In this document: positions 15,996 to 24,210 of the stretch, in pieces
How positions within the stretch are numbered: position 1 is the first letter of the stretch
Layout of the letters: each line of letters begins with the position of its first letter
Assembly: GCF_903819215.1 (NCBI RefSeq)
Contig: NZ_CAIJCT010000016.1
DNA from: Aedoeadaptatus coxii
GTDB lineage: Bacteria; Bacillota; Clostridia; Tissierellales; Peptoniphilaceae
DNA: 64,000 bases
Strand: one strand, 5' to 3'
Translations under genes and position numbers: made by a program
Notes under the pieces: generated by a model
What the model saw: the letters and a program-made list of their open reading frames with translations, nothing else
What the model was told of the DNA's origin: nothing
The model's database searches: none

Positions 15996-17327
15996 TTATT
16001 CTTCGTCTTCCACTACTAAACTGTTTAATTTCGGGCTTACGGCAAAGAGGATGAGACCGCACACAATGGCGATGGCCGCAATCACGAAGTAGGTTTTGGC
16101 GAAGGGGAAGTTCAAGGTGAACTCATAGAGATAGCCGTAGGTCTTAGCCGATGCGAAAACAGCCAATGTCCAAACACTCATCATAACCGATAAGAGTCTT
16201 GCCGGAGCAAACTTGGAAATAAAGGAGTTTCCAAGGGGAGAGAAGACCATTTCGCCTAAGGATAAGGTAATACCGAATGCTACGATCCAGCCGAGGTTAG
16301 CCAGATTGCTGCCTCTTGCGATATCTGCAACGGCGAAAATAATATAAGCGAGACCTAATAACAACATACCGAAGGATGTTTTTTGGAACATGTTGAAGTC
16401 GCCTTTAGCGCTTCTTGCACGTTTAGCCCAGAATGCACCGAGGATCGGGCCGAGGGTAATACAGCAAAGTGCGTTCAAGGAGTCGAACCATGCGGTGGGC
16501 ACTTCGAAGTTGCCGATCATCCAGTTAGCAGCCGGGTTGTCGCCTGCCCAGTGGAAGTAAACGGGCATGTATGCCAAGTACCAGAACAACCAGAAAATGG
16601 TAGAGAATGCCGATACGAGAACAATGGCACCCACACGTTTCTTTTCGATAGTGGTAAGGGGACGTTTTTCTTCTCTTTCTTCAGCCGCGTCATCGAGCGC
16701 TTTACGTTCGTCAACTTTGAAGGGTTTTTTACCGGCATCGCCGAGGTATCTCCAACCGAAGACAAACCAAACGGCATTGATGAACATAATAATGCCGCAT
16801 ACTAAGAAGCAGAAGGAGTAACCTTTGCTAAGGGCCAAAATACCGATAATCGTCGTACCGATAAAGGAACCGATATTAACAAATGAATATTGCGTTGAGA
16901 AAGCTGTATCCAGTACTTTCGGATCGTCGAAAAGACGGCCTGTAATAGCGTTGGATTGGGGCTTAAATAAACCGGTACCGATGGAGACGACGGCGATCAT
17001 AAGATTGATCATGGCCGGAGTAGTAGCTTGCCAACCGATTAAATAGCCTGCTCCCATAAGGATCATCCCGACGGGGATCAAGTATCTTGCACCGATAAAG
17101 CGGTCAGAGATAATCGAGCCGAATAAAGGCGCGACATAAGTCCAGGCGACGAGATTTGCACTCATCTTAGCCGCATCGGCATCTGTCATTCCAAGGCCTC
17201 CGTTGACGACGGCAGCTGCAACCATTACCGTCATAAGCCATTTTGCAGAATAAAATGCAAAACGCTCCATGGAGAAGCCTAGGGAGACGACATAAAACCC
17301 GAAGGGCATCTTCGTTTTAGTGTTCAT
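15996..17327 (-). CDS. POT-family (proton-coupled) oligopeptide transporter
   Basis: 443 residues with about twelve membrane segments. The N-terminal GFYVVSLGFSMERFAFYSAK carries the ERF-type motif of the POT/PTR family and WTYVAPLFGSIISDRFIGAR the family's second signature. A central charged loop (FKVDERKALDDAAEEREEKR) separates the halves. It is expected to import di- and tripeptides with protons. Its neighbours on both sides are proline-specific peptidases, so imported proline peptides are a likely substrate. Confidence 0.88.
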   Translation of the reverse strand: MNTKTKMPFGFYVVSLGFSMERFAFYSAKWLMTVMVAAAVVNGGLGMTDADAAKMSANLVAWTYVAPLFGSIISDRFIGARYLIPVGMILMGAGYLIGWQATTPAMINLMIAVVSIGTGLFKPQSNAITGRLFDDPKVLDTAFSTQYSFVNIGSFIGTTIIGILALSKGYSFCFLVCGIIMFINAVWFVFGWRYLGDAGKKPFKVDERKALDDAAEEREEKRPLTTIEKKRVGAIVLVSAFSTIFWLFWYLAYMPVYFHWAGDNPAANWMIGNFEVPTAWFDSLNALCCITLGPILGAFWAKRARSAKGDFNMFQKTSFGMLLLGLAYIIFAVADIARGSNLANLGWIVAFGITLSLGEMVFSPLGNSFISKFAPARLLSVMMSVWTLAVFASAKTYGYLYEFTLNFPFAKTYFVIAAIAIVCGLILFAVSPKLNSLVVEDEE

Positions 17328-17336
17328 GTTTTCCTC

Positions 17337-19124
17337 CTATAATTGTTTTGTGTATTTTTTCAGCCATTCTACCTCTTCATCCTCTAAGTAGGGCGAAATG
17401 GTCTTGAAAACTAATTCATTGTAGCCGTTTAAGTAGGCTATTTCTTCGCTCGTGAGCAAGGATGCGTCCACTGCATCGAGATCGAAGGGAACCAATGTAA
17501 GGGGTTCCAGATGCATCCAGGTACCGTATTCGTTGGTATCGCCTTTTACGACCAACATACAGTTTTCCAAGCGAATGCCGTGTTTGCCGGCGATATAGAT
17601 TCCCGGTTCATCGGTAAGGATCATGCCCGGTTCGATTTGGTGATGTTCATTTTTCGCTACATTGATTTTGTAGCGGAAGCCTGTGGGGCCTTCGTGAATA
17701 TTTAAAAGCTGGCCGATGCCGTGGCCTGTGCCGTGGTTGAAATCCAATTGAAGATCCCAGAAAGGCTTTCTTGCGGCGTAATCCAGGGAATAGCCGTGTG
17801 CGCCGTAGGGGAATTTCACCATGGCGAGACCTAAATGGCTCTTTAATACGAGGGTGAAGTGGAAAATTTCTTCATCGGTCAGTTCGCCGAGGGCAATGGT
17901 ACGGGTAATATCGGTAGAACCTTCTGCAAAGTTCGAACCCGTATCGGAAAGGTAAAGGCCTTTCGGTTCCAAGGGAATGTCGCTCTCTTCGTCGGCTTCA
18001 TAGTGTACGACGGCGGCATGTTGTCCGTAACCGCTAATGGGAGCGAAAGAGGGCCACATATAGCCTTCTTGTTCTTTACGGAAGTCTTCCAATTTATCGC
18101 TTGCGCCGATTTCGGTAATTTCTTCCTTGCCGATGATGTGCTTCAACCAGTACATAAACTTGGTCCAGGCGACGCCGTCTTTAACGTGGGCGATGGCCAT
18201 GTTTTTAACTTCCACTTCGTTTTTCATGGCTTTCATGATAATCGAAGGATTGGCCGCTTCCACCACGTGGTTTTCAGCAGGAATATTTTCGTAAAGCGCG
18301 TAGTTCATCTTGGAAGGATCGATTAGAATGGAGCGATCCTTTAAGTCCTTCACGTAGTCGTAAATGGCGTTGTAAGGACGGATGGAAATATTAAGCGCTT
18401 TGAATTCTTCTTTCATCGCGTCGTCGAGTTTCGCTTCGTCGATGAAAAGCACCATGTCGTCCATGGTAATGACGGCGTAACTCAAGACGATGGGCGAGAA
18501 CAAAATATCGTCGCCGCGGATATTTAAAATCCAGCAGACGTCGTCTAAGGATGCGACAATATGGGTGTCCGTTCCCTTTTCTTCCATGACCTTGCGAATG
18601 CGCGCAAGTTTCGATTGAGCACTTTCGCCAGTAATGTCTTCTGCCAGTTTAAACGCTTTCTTTTCGGAAAGGGGCGGGCGATTTTCCCAAATTTCGCCGA
18701 CAAGATCCATATTATAGGTAATAGAACCTTCCTTTTCTTCAGCGAGCGCTTCATAAGCGGCGCCGTCGGATACGGAAATCGTACGGCCGTCGAAGCCGAG
18801 GGTTCCGCCTTTGGGAAGATGGGATTTTATGTATTCCATCACGGTAGGCACGCCGGGTTCACCCATTTTTTGTAAGACAATACCCGTGCCTTTTAATTGA
18901 TCTCCCGCTTGAAGGAAATAACGTCCGTCGGTCCAAAGACATACTTCATCAGCCGTTGCGACGACAGTACCTGCACTGCCGGTAAAACCGGAAACATAAG
19001 CGCGGGCTTTAAAAAATTCGCCGACATATTCGCTTTGATGAAAATCTTCAGACGGCACGATGTAGACATCAATGTCTCTTTCCTTCATGAGGGAAAGCAG
19101 TTGTTTAACTTGTTCTCGCACCAT
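17337..19124 (-). CDS. Aminopeptidase P family protein (long, M24B)
   Basis: 595 residues, the three-domain form of X-prolyl aminopeptidase: two creatinase-like domains (about 1-305) and a C-terminal pita-bread domain with LYLSDTGSNFAEGSTDITRT, HGTGHGIGQLLNIHEGP, LTDEPGIYIAGKHGIRLEN carrying the metal ligands, then a C-terminal extension. It removes the N-terminal residue from Xaa-Pro peptides. It is the first gene of the pepP-POT-M24-pip operon and has a good promoter at 19163-19191. Confidence 0.92.
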   Translation of the reverse strand: MVREQVKQLLSLMKERDIDVYIVPSEDFHQSEYVGEFFKARAYVSGFTGSAGTVVATADEVCLWTDGRYFLQAGDQLKGTGIVLQKMGEPGVPTVMEYIKSHLPKGGTLGFDGRTISVSDGAAYEALAEEKEGSITYNMDLVGEIWENRPPLSEKKAFKLAEDITGESAQSKLARIRKVMEEKGTDTHIVASLDDVCWILNIRGDDILFSPIVLSYAVITMDDMVLFIDEAKLDDAMKEEFKALNISIRPYNAIYDYVKDLKDRSILIDPSKMNYALYENIPAENHVVEAANPSIIMKAMKNEVEVKNMAIAHVKDGVAWTKFMYWLKHIIGKEEITEIGASDKLEDFRKEQEGYMWPSFAPISGYGQHAAVVHYEADEESDIPLEPKGLYLSDTGSNFAEGSTDITRTIALGELTDEEIFHFTLVLKSHLGLAMVKFPYGAHGYSLDYAARKPFWDLQLDFNHGTGHGIGQLLNIHEGPTGFRYKINVAKNEHHQIEPGMILTDEPGIYIAGKHGIRLENCMLVVKGDTNEYGTWMHLEPLTLVPFDLDAVDASLLTSEEIAYLNGYNELVFKTISPYLEDEEVEWLKKYTKQL

Positions 19125-19162
19125 AAACTCCTTTCGATAAAAAGTTACTTTCTTATCTGAAT

Positions 19163-19191
19163 ATTATATAGCTTCTATAGAACAATGTAAA
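19163..19191 (-). promoter_or_regulatory. Promoter of the proline-peptide operon
   Basis: Minus strand TTTACA (19186-19191), 17-base spacer, TATAAT (19163-19168), then AAAGGAG before the ATG at 19124. This is the only strong promoter found for the four-gene run down to 13987. Confidence 0.75.
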
Positions 19192-19285
19192 CCGAACCAA
19201 CGTGAAATTGCTTGCATCTATAGCCTTTGATTTAGTCCGAAAAAGAAGTAATTTGCTGTTGTCATTCGCAAAAAAAGAAACGTAT

Positions 19286-19310
19286 AAATCCCAATAATAC
19301 GGGATTTTTT
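19286..19310 (+). terminator. Orphan plus-strand terminator-like hairpin
   Basis: AAATCCC (19286-19292) pairs with GGGATTT (19301-19307) and runs into T residues on the plus strand. No plus-strand gene ends here. The rest of the gene-free stretch 19192-19343 shows nothing I can name. Confidence 0.4.
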
Positions 19311-19343
19311 AGAAAATGCGGCTCATCTTTGACGCGCTCTTTA

Positions 19344-19379
19344 TAAAAAAATCCCCTTTTCAAAATTTTTTGAAGGGAA
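19344..19379 (-). terminator. Second terminator downstream of btuD
   Basis: A CCCTT/AAGGG-based hairpin with a run of seven T residues on the minus strand (19344-19350), about 20 bases past the first btuD terminator. Confidence 0.45.
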
Positions 19380-19397
19380 TAAAAACATTTGCATAAA

Positions 19398-19424
19398 TAA
19401 AAAAAGCACCCCGAAGGATGCTTC
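19398..19424 (-). terminator. Terminator of the btuFCD operon
   Basis: Minus strand AAGCATCC-TTCG-GGGTGCTT followed by T residues, overlapping the btuD stop codon. An 8-bp stem (one G-T pair) with a TTCG tetraloop. Confidence 0.85.
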
Positions 19425-20163
19425 AATAGCGCACGACGCGCTCCCCTTTTACCTCGCCGATAAAAGCTTCGATTCCGTAGAGATCAAATAAATCTTTTTC
19501 GTCGACCTTATCCGGCGTTTTATTAAATAATACCTCGCCGTTTTTTAATGCGACGATGCGATCGGCAAAGCGAAGGGCGTGATTGATATCGTGTAGAGCG
19601 GCGATCACCGTCGTGTCCAATGATTTTACAAGAGAGAGGATGCTCATTTGGTAGTAAACGTCCAAGTGAGTAGTCGCTTCGTCTAAAAGCATGTGATCCG
19701 TTTCCTGCACGAGGGCGCGGGCGAGCACCGCCCGTTGCCGCTCTCCCCCGGAAAGTTTTCCCAGGGGACGATGGCGAAAATCGGAAAGCCCGACTTCCTC
19801 CAGGGCTTTTTTCGCCAGGGCGAGATCCTCTTTTCCCTCCCCTTCCCAAAAAGAATGGTAGGGCGATCTGCCCATAAGCACCATATCCATGACCGTAAGC
19901 TCAAAGGCTCCGTCGTTAAATTGGCTCACCATGGCCATCCGCTTGGCGTAATCTCTCCGCTTCATGTGGGCGATCTCTTTTTCGTCGAGAGAAATACTTC
20001 CCTCATAGGGAATCATGCCGGCGACGGATCGCAAGAGGGTACTCTTCCCCGATCCGTTGGGCCCGATAAGGGCTATAAATTCGCCGTCTCGTGCGGTAAA
20101 ATTAATATTTTTTAAAATCTGTTTTTTACCTATGGTGACGTTTAATTGATCTACCGAAATCAT
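19423..20163 (-). CDS. btuD: ABC transporter ATP-binding protein, corrinoid uptake (BtuD-like)
   Basis: Cytoplasmic ATPase of a FecCD/BtuCD-type importer, 246 residues: Walker A GPNGSGKST (about 34-42), Q-loop, signature LSGGERQR, Walker B MLLDEATTHLD, and H-loop ALHDINHAL. The ATG at 20163 overlaps the permease stop (ATGA); a longer in-frame reading to 20292 lies within btuC and lacks a site. Cobalamin specificity rests on the riboswitch upstream of the operon, since the family also imports iron-siderophores and haem. Confidence 0.92.
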   Translation of the reverse strand: MISVDQLNVTIGKKQILKNINFTARDGEFIALIGPNGSGKSTLLRSVAGMIPYEGSISLDEKEIAHMKRRDYAKRMAMVSQFNDGAFELTVMDMVLMGRSPYHSFWEGEGKEDLALAKKALEEVGLSDFRHRPLGKLSGGERQRAVLARALVQETDHMLLDEATTHLDVYYQMSILSLVKSLDTTVIAALHDINHALRFADRIVALKNGEVLFNKTPDKVDEKDLFDLYGIEAFIGEVKGERVVRY

Positions 20164-21182
20164 GACCACGCCCCCTTTCGCCCCCGCTGAACGATGAGGT
20201 AAACGAAGAAAGGCGCGCCAACGACGGAAACCACCACGCCTGTAGGCAGTTCGCCGCCGGGAATAATGTTGCGCGCCACCACATCGGCCCACATGAGGAG
20301 CATGCCCCCTAAGAGCACCACCACGGGAAGGAGATGCTTGTGGTTGCCTCCCACGAGAAAGCGCGCCATATGGGGAACGATCAGCCCCACAAAACCGATG
20401 GTGCCCGATGTGAAGACCACGAGGCCGACGAGCACCGACACGACGACAGTGTAGACCGTGCGCAGAAGTGGCAAGTCCACGCCTAAACTGTGGGCGGCTT
20501 CATCTCCCAAGAGAAGGAGATTTAAATAGCGGCTCTGTGTGGCGAGAAACAACACCAAAAGCACAATCACCGGCCCTAATAGGGCGATATCCGACCGTTT
20601 CGCTCCCGAAAGGGAACCCATGAGCCAAAAACTGACCTCCCGAATGGCGTCGCGATTTTTCGCCGTATACACCATCAAGGTGGCGAGACTGGATGCCGCC
20701 GTGGAAATGGCCATGCCCGACAAAATCAGCCGCTCGCTGGTGGCGCGGCCGCCGATTTTTGCGAGAAAGAGCACTAAAAGCGCCGTAGCCAAGGCAAAGC
20801 AAAAGGCGGAAACCCCGACGCCGATGCTTCCGAAGACGGAAAACACGCCGAGGACGATGGCGAGAGTAGCCCCGAGAGAAGCGCCGGAGGAAATCCCCAA
20901 AATATAAGGATCCGCCACGGGATTCCCTACCACCGCCTGCATCACCAGCCCCGACACCGCCAGGGCGACGCCGGTTAAAAGGGCGAGGAGCACCCGGGGC
21001 AGGCGAATATCTAAAATAATCGCCCGCGTCGCCGGAGACAGATTGTCGACCCCACCGAATAAAGAAGCGAGTGCGCTGAAAATATCGCCTTTTGAAATCG
21101 ACGCATAGCCCAGCGTCATGCCGAAATAAATCGAAAGAAGGAGCCCTAAAACGAGCGCAATCAAGACGAGGGATCGCTTCAT
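20160..21182 (-). CDS. btuC: ABC transporter permease, corrinoid uptake (BtuC-like)
   Basis: 340 residues of the FecCD family with about ten membrane helices; DIRLPRVLLALLTGVALAVSG and GNPVADPYILGISSGASLGA are typical family segments, and GFVGLIVPHMARFLVG contains the cytoplasmic coupling helix that contacts the ATPase. It overlaps btuF upstream and btuD downstream by four bases each, so the three subunits are coupled. Confidence 0.94.
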   Translation of the reverse strand: MKRSLVLIALVLGLLLSIYFGMTLGYASISKGDIFSALASLFGGVDNLSPATRAIILDIRLPRVLLALLTGVALAVSGLVMQAVVGNPVADPYILGISSGASLGATLAIVLGVFSVFGSIGVGVSAFCFALATALLVLFLAKIGGRATSERLILSGMAISTAASSLATLMVYTAKNRDAIREVSFWLMGSLSGAKRSDIALLGPVIVLLVLFLATQSRYLNLLLLGDEAAHSLGVDLPLLRTVYTVVVSVLVGLVVFTSGTIGFVGLIVPHMARFLVGGNHKHLLPVVVLLGGMLLMWADVVARNIIPGGELPTGVVVSVVGAPFFVYLIVQRGRKGAWS

Positions 21183-22192
21183 CGCGACGACTCGATCCCT
21201 TTAATCATCGTGTCGATACCGTCGGCAGTGCGTACGCCCGATGCGTAAACTTCCGAAAGGCTGATGGGATAAACGTGCTCTTTCGTAATGGCGGAAAGTG
21301 CCTTTAATGCGGGCAGCTTTTTAAATTTCGCAAGCTCTTCGTCGCGAACCTTGTCTTCCCCGTAATAAACCACGAAAATGACATCGGGATCCTTCGCTAC
21401 AAGTTGTTCCGCGCCAAAACGGTCGCCGTCCATAGCCAGTTCCGCGCCGGCTTGCTCGGCGATTTGACCCCCTACCGTATCCTTTCCGTAATTGCGGAAT
21501 ACGCCTTCGTCTTCCATTTCGAGAATCGCCACTTTAAGAGGCTTTTCCCCGTCTTTAATCTTCTTTTCTTGGCGCGCGTGGGCTTCTTCCAAACGAGATT
21601 TCATAGAATCTACAATGGCTTGTGCTTCTTTTTCTTTATTGAAAATCTTGCCTAAGGTTAAAAGATCATCGTATTCGTTATCCAGAGAATCTACTTTTAC
21701 GGCACCACTGTTTTTAAGAATAAAGGTGTGGATGCCCTTGTCCTGCCATTCCTTTACATCGCCGAGGGTCTTGTCTTTGAAATAAGAGGACCAGGAAATA
21801 ATAAAGTCCGGATTGGCAGCGAGAACCGCCTCTTTCGACGGCGCGTCTTTCATATATTTAACCTTGCTGAATTCATCTTTCCATTCGTCCTTAACGTCGA
21901 TATCCAATTGGCCGGCGAGGACGAGTTTGTCGCCGAGTCCGAGGGCGAGCATATTTTCAATGGCCGATTGATACACCGCCACCACCCGTTCGGGAGCTTT
22001 ATCGAAAGTTTGCTCCACGGGATTGCCGTCGCTGTCGACGGTGGTCACCGTAACGGGATAACCCGCTTCCTGCGTTTGAGCGGCTTCTTTTTGATTTCCA
22101 TTATTCCCTTCATTCTTTGCATTTTGCGGCGAGCATGCCGAAAGCAAAAGCAGACAGAGAACGAGCAGCGTGCTTAATTGTTTTTTCATCAT
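21179..22192 (-). CDS. btuF: Corrinoid-binding lipoprotein of the ABC importer (BtuF-like)
   Basis: 337-residue extracellular binding lipoprotein: a type II signal peptide with lipobox LLLLSAC (about residues 14-20), a Ser/Asn/Gln-rich linker, then a class III periplasmic-binding fold (PERVVAVYQSAIENMLALGL; LAANPDFIISWSSYF; a long connecting helix; DPDVIFVVYYGEDK). Under direct control of a cobalamin riboswitch 15-160 bases upstream, which is the main reason for assigning B12 or a corrinoid rather than iron. Confidence 0.9.
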   Translation of the reverse strand: MMKKQLSTLLVLCLLLLSACSPQNAKNEGNNGNQKEAAQTQEAGYPVTVTTVDSDGNPVEQTFDKAPERVVAVYQSAIENMLALGLGDKLVLAGQLDIDVKDEWKDEFSKVKYMKDAPSKEAVLAANPDFIISWSSYFKDKTLGDVKEWQDKGIHTFILKNSGAVKVDSLDNEYDDLLTLGKIFNKEKEAQAIVDSMKSRLEEAHARQEKKIKDGEKPLKVAILEMEDEGVFRNYGKDTVGGQIAEQAGAELAMDGDRFGAEQLVAKDPDVIFVVYYGEDKVRDEELAKFKKLPALKALSAITKEHVYPISLSEVYASGVRTADGIDTMIKGIESSR

Positions 22193-22204
22193 AAACCTCC
22201 ATAC

Positions 22205-22350
22205 ATCGTGAAGATAGCGAACCGTAGGCAGGTATCCTGACTTCCAATCTTCGGGTAACCCACGCCCGTCATCCTTCCCTTGCAGTGAATGGCGGGCTCG
22301 ATTTTCACAGTGGCGAGACCGTGCGCCGCGAGCGACTTCCCTATACCTAC
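22205..22350 (-). ncRNA. Cobalamin riboswitch
   Basis: Read on the minus strand, the btuF leader has the cobalamin-aptamer landmarks in order: GGGAAG near the 5' end, the box GCCACTGTG, then AGGGAAGG, GGGTTACCCGAAG, and the closing GGAAGTCAGGATACCTGCCT, roughly 146 bases in all. It starts about seven bases after the -10 at 22357-22362 and ends just before the btuF ribosome binding site. Ligand binding is expected to lower expression, probably by hiding the ribosome binding site, as no terminator hairpin is obvious. Confidence 0.93.
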
Positions 22351-22356
22351 ACCTAT

Positions 22357-22385
22357 ATTATAGTAGAGCAGTAACCTAAAGTCAT
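22357..22385 (-). promoter_or_regulatory. Promoter of the riboswitch-btuFCD operon
   Basis: Minus strand ATGACT (22380-22385), 17 bases, TATAAT (22357-22362). Confidence 0.75.
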
Positions 22386-22472
22386 GATCGAAAGCTGCTC
22401 TTTCAAAACTTCCGTTCCATGATAGAATAGAAAGTAGGAAACAGAATATTTGGAAACAACGAGGTGATAAAC

Positions 22473-22925
22473 ATGAACACACAAGTGGACATGGAAAAAG
22501 TAAAAGCATATGCCGACGAGGCCTTCCATTCGGGCTACGCCTGTTCGGAAACAGTCATCGATACCTTTAGAAAAAGCTTAGAGCTGGACATCCCCGACGA
22601 AGCCATCGCCATGAGCTCGGGCTTTCCCTGGGGACTGGGCGGAGGCGGCTGCATCTGCGGCGCACTGGCCGGCGCTACCATGTGCATCGGCTACCTTTAC
22701 GGCCGCACGGAAAAAGGCGATCCGAAAATCAACCGCTGCTTCGAGCTGAGCAAAAAAATGCACGATTCCTTTAGAGAAAAAAACGGCGCCACCTGCTGCC
22801 GCGCCTTAACCCACGGCTACGACAACGACGATCCCCATCGCAAATGTAAATGCGCGGGCATCGTGGAAAACACCATGGAAGATTTAATGGCCATCCTCGA
22901 GGAAGCCGAAAAAGAAAATAAATAG
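22473..22925 (+). CDS. C_GCAxxG_C_C family putative redox protein
   Basis: 150 residues with the family pattern: an early CSET cysteine (SGYACSET), the CICGALAGATMC core, and late cysteines in GATCCRAL and HRKCKCAGIV. Such proteins occur mostly in anaerobes and are thought to hold redox-active or metal-bound cysteines; no reaction is firmly known. The ATG at 22473 is preferred over an in-frame GTG at 22464 because GAGGTGAT lies just upstream. Divergent from btuFCD and closed by a bidirectional terminator. Confidence 0.85.
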   Translation: MNTQVDMEKVKAYADEAFHSGYACSETVIDTFRKSLELDIPDEAIAMSSGFPWGLGGGGCICGALAGATMCIGYLYGRTEKGDPKINRCFELSKKMHDSFREKNGATCCRALTHGYDNDDPHRKCKCAGIVENTMEDLMAILEEAEKENK

Positions 22926-22927
22926 AC

Positions 22928-22956
22928 ACAAAAAATACCCCTCGCAAGGGGTATTT
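22928..22956. terminator. Bidirectional terminator
   Basis: AAATACCCC (22933-22941) and GGGGTATTT (22948-22956) form a 9-bp stem between the convergent C_GCAxxG_C_C and tautomerase genes; the minus strand has a T run after it. Confidence 0.8.
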
Positions 22957-22967
22957 CTCATTTTAAG

Positions 22968-23135
22968 CTATTGTTCGTTGTAGTAATCGTTGCGCTTCAT
23001 ATCTTGGAACACCACGTGAATGTGTTCCTTGGGAGCGCCCGCATGTTTGTGTACGGATTCGATAATTTCCTTTGCGATTTCAGCTTTTGCTTCGTCGGAG
23101 CGACCTTCGACGAGTTCTACATGAATAAATGGCAT
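22968..23135 (-). CDS. 4-oxalocrotonate tautomerase family protein, 55 residues
   Basis: A short gene easily missed. The product begins MPFIHVELVEGRSDEAKAEI with the catalytic Pro at position 2 once Met is removed, continues AKEIIESVHKHAGAPKEHIH and ends at ...NDYYNEQ. This matches the 4-OT/DmpI small-tautomerase pattern in length and order. AAGGAGG lies seven bases before the ATG and a TATAAT is at 23156-23161. Substrate is unknown; many such proteins in Firmicutes have no assigned pathway. Confidence 0.88.
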   Translation of the reverse strand: MPFIHVELVEGRSDEAKAEIAKEIIESVHKHAGAPKEHIHVVFQDMKRNDYYNEQ

Positions 23136-23218
23136 AGTATTCCTCCTTTTTTATTATTATATCCAATTGAAGGAAAAGGGTCTAATAAAGTTTTCCCTTT
23201 CGGAAAAAATTTCGACCG

Positions 23219-23638
23219 CTACGCCGTCTTTTTTCTTAAAAGCAAATAATTACGAATAAACAAAATCCCCGACAGAGCCAGCGCCGAGCCGAGACCTGTG
23301 TAGAAAAAAGCGATAAAACTTTCCGGAACAAACCCCGATGCCCGCAAGCCGATGCCCACGCTCATCATGGTCAACATGATGAGATAGGATTTTTTATCGA
23401 AGAAATACCAAAACGGCTTCGCCTCGCCATAGTCTAAAATACGCTCCGTGTGGCTTTCCGTCATATTAAAAAACATTCTGCCGAAAAGAGCAAAGATAGC
23501 CAGCGAAAGAGGATGCAAATACCACGTGCCCCCAATATTGCCATAGGATATGACGCCGAGACGCGCCACATTAAACCCCGCCATAAACCATACCGCCCCG
23601 GCAAACAAGAGCAGATTCTTATTCTTCACGCGAAACAT
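23219..23638 (-). CDS. Hypothetical membrane protein, four predicted helices
   Basis: 139 residues from the third of three consecutive ATGs (23638), chosen because GCAGGTG is then eight bases upstream. Hydrophobic segments are near residues 8-28, 43-58, 85-103 and 110-128, with the polar loop MTESHTERILDYGEAKPFWYF between the second and third. No family recognised. The next gene downstream on the same strand is the tautomerase; upstream lie repeat elements. Confidence 0.65.
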   Translation of the reverse strand: MFRVKNKNLLLFAGAVWFMAGFNVARLGVISYGNIGGTWYLHPLSLAIFALFGRMFFNMTESHTERILDYGEAKPFWYFFDKKSYLIMLTMMSVGIGLRASGFVPESFIAFFYTGLGSALALSGILFIRNYLLLRKKTA

Positions 23639-23851
23639 CATCATCACCTGCTTCATAAACTCTTACATCATAAAAAAACATTTTCTTCGTTTGTTATATA
23701 TTCCCAAAAACCAAACCCTTATTCTGTTTTTAAAAAATTTTGCTTAAATTGCCGCGATTTATCTCGTCGACATCCAAATCTTTCTCTAAAGTATCGACAC
23801 GATCATCTATGCGCAACTTTCTGGAAGCGTAAGAAAATGCCCACTGAAACA
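23639..23851. other. Gene-free AT-rich stretch before repeat copy B
   Basis: No supported gene. It holds poly-A/T patches and an imperfect lead-in to the repeat family (GGAAGCGTAAG near 23823) that may be a decayed 5' arm of copy B. A plus-strand frame crossing this stretch and the repeat has no family features. Confidence 0.5.
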
Positions 23852-23995
23852 GAGAGTCTCTTCTCGCGACACAGCCCAATAGGAATCGAAGCCCGTTAGG
23901 GCTTCGGACTGCTAAAAAGCGTTAGGGTGGAAAGGAAGGAGGTTTTAGGAGGAGGGAAAGAGGGCGAATCGCAACGCCCTATTCCCTCCTCCTAA
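23852..23995 (+). repeat. Structured repeat element, copy B (5' stem degraded)
   Basis: Starts at ACTGAAACAGAGAGTCTC, where copies A, C and D have CCTGAAACAGAGCGT. The core hairpin is CGAAGCCC-GTTA-GGGCTTCG (23887-23906): the stem differs from copy A at several positions on both arms but stays fully paired, with the same loop. From 23908 to 23995 it is identical to copy A, including the long terminal hairpin. The ACGCTC/GAGCGT stem is lost. Confidence 0.75.
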
Positions 23996-24099
23996 GATTC
24001 AGAGAAAGACTTTTGAAAGAACGAATTGCTTTTGAAAGAAAAAAAATTTCTGAATGGTTTTATAAAAAACAGTTCACGCAAGAAATTTCTTTTTATAAA

Positions 24100-24210
24100 A
24101 ATCTCACGCTCACCTTGCGACGGCAACGTCTTCACCTGAAACAGAGCGTTTCTTTCCACGACCAATCAAAAAGATCTCTTTTTCATTTAAAAAGTGTTAG
24201 GGTGGAAAGG
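24100..24210 (+). repeat. Structured repeat element, copy C (no terminal hairpin)
   Basis: The 5' stem ACGCTC (24106-24111)/GAGCGT (24144-24149) and its TTGC/GCAA hairpin are intact. The core hairpin is AAAAAG-ATCT-CTTTTT (24168-24183), a different stem and loop from the other copies. The tail GTGTTAGGGTGGAAAGG ends at 24210 and runs into the 3' end of the metallo-beta-lactamase gene, whose last eight codons and stop are repeat sequence. Confidence 0.7.

Noticed and set aside
23450..23899. Plus-strand frame of 149 codons across the stretch before repeat copy B
   Set aside because: It lies antisense to the membrane protein gene and runs through the repeat, has no ribosome binding site and a basic, low-complexity product.
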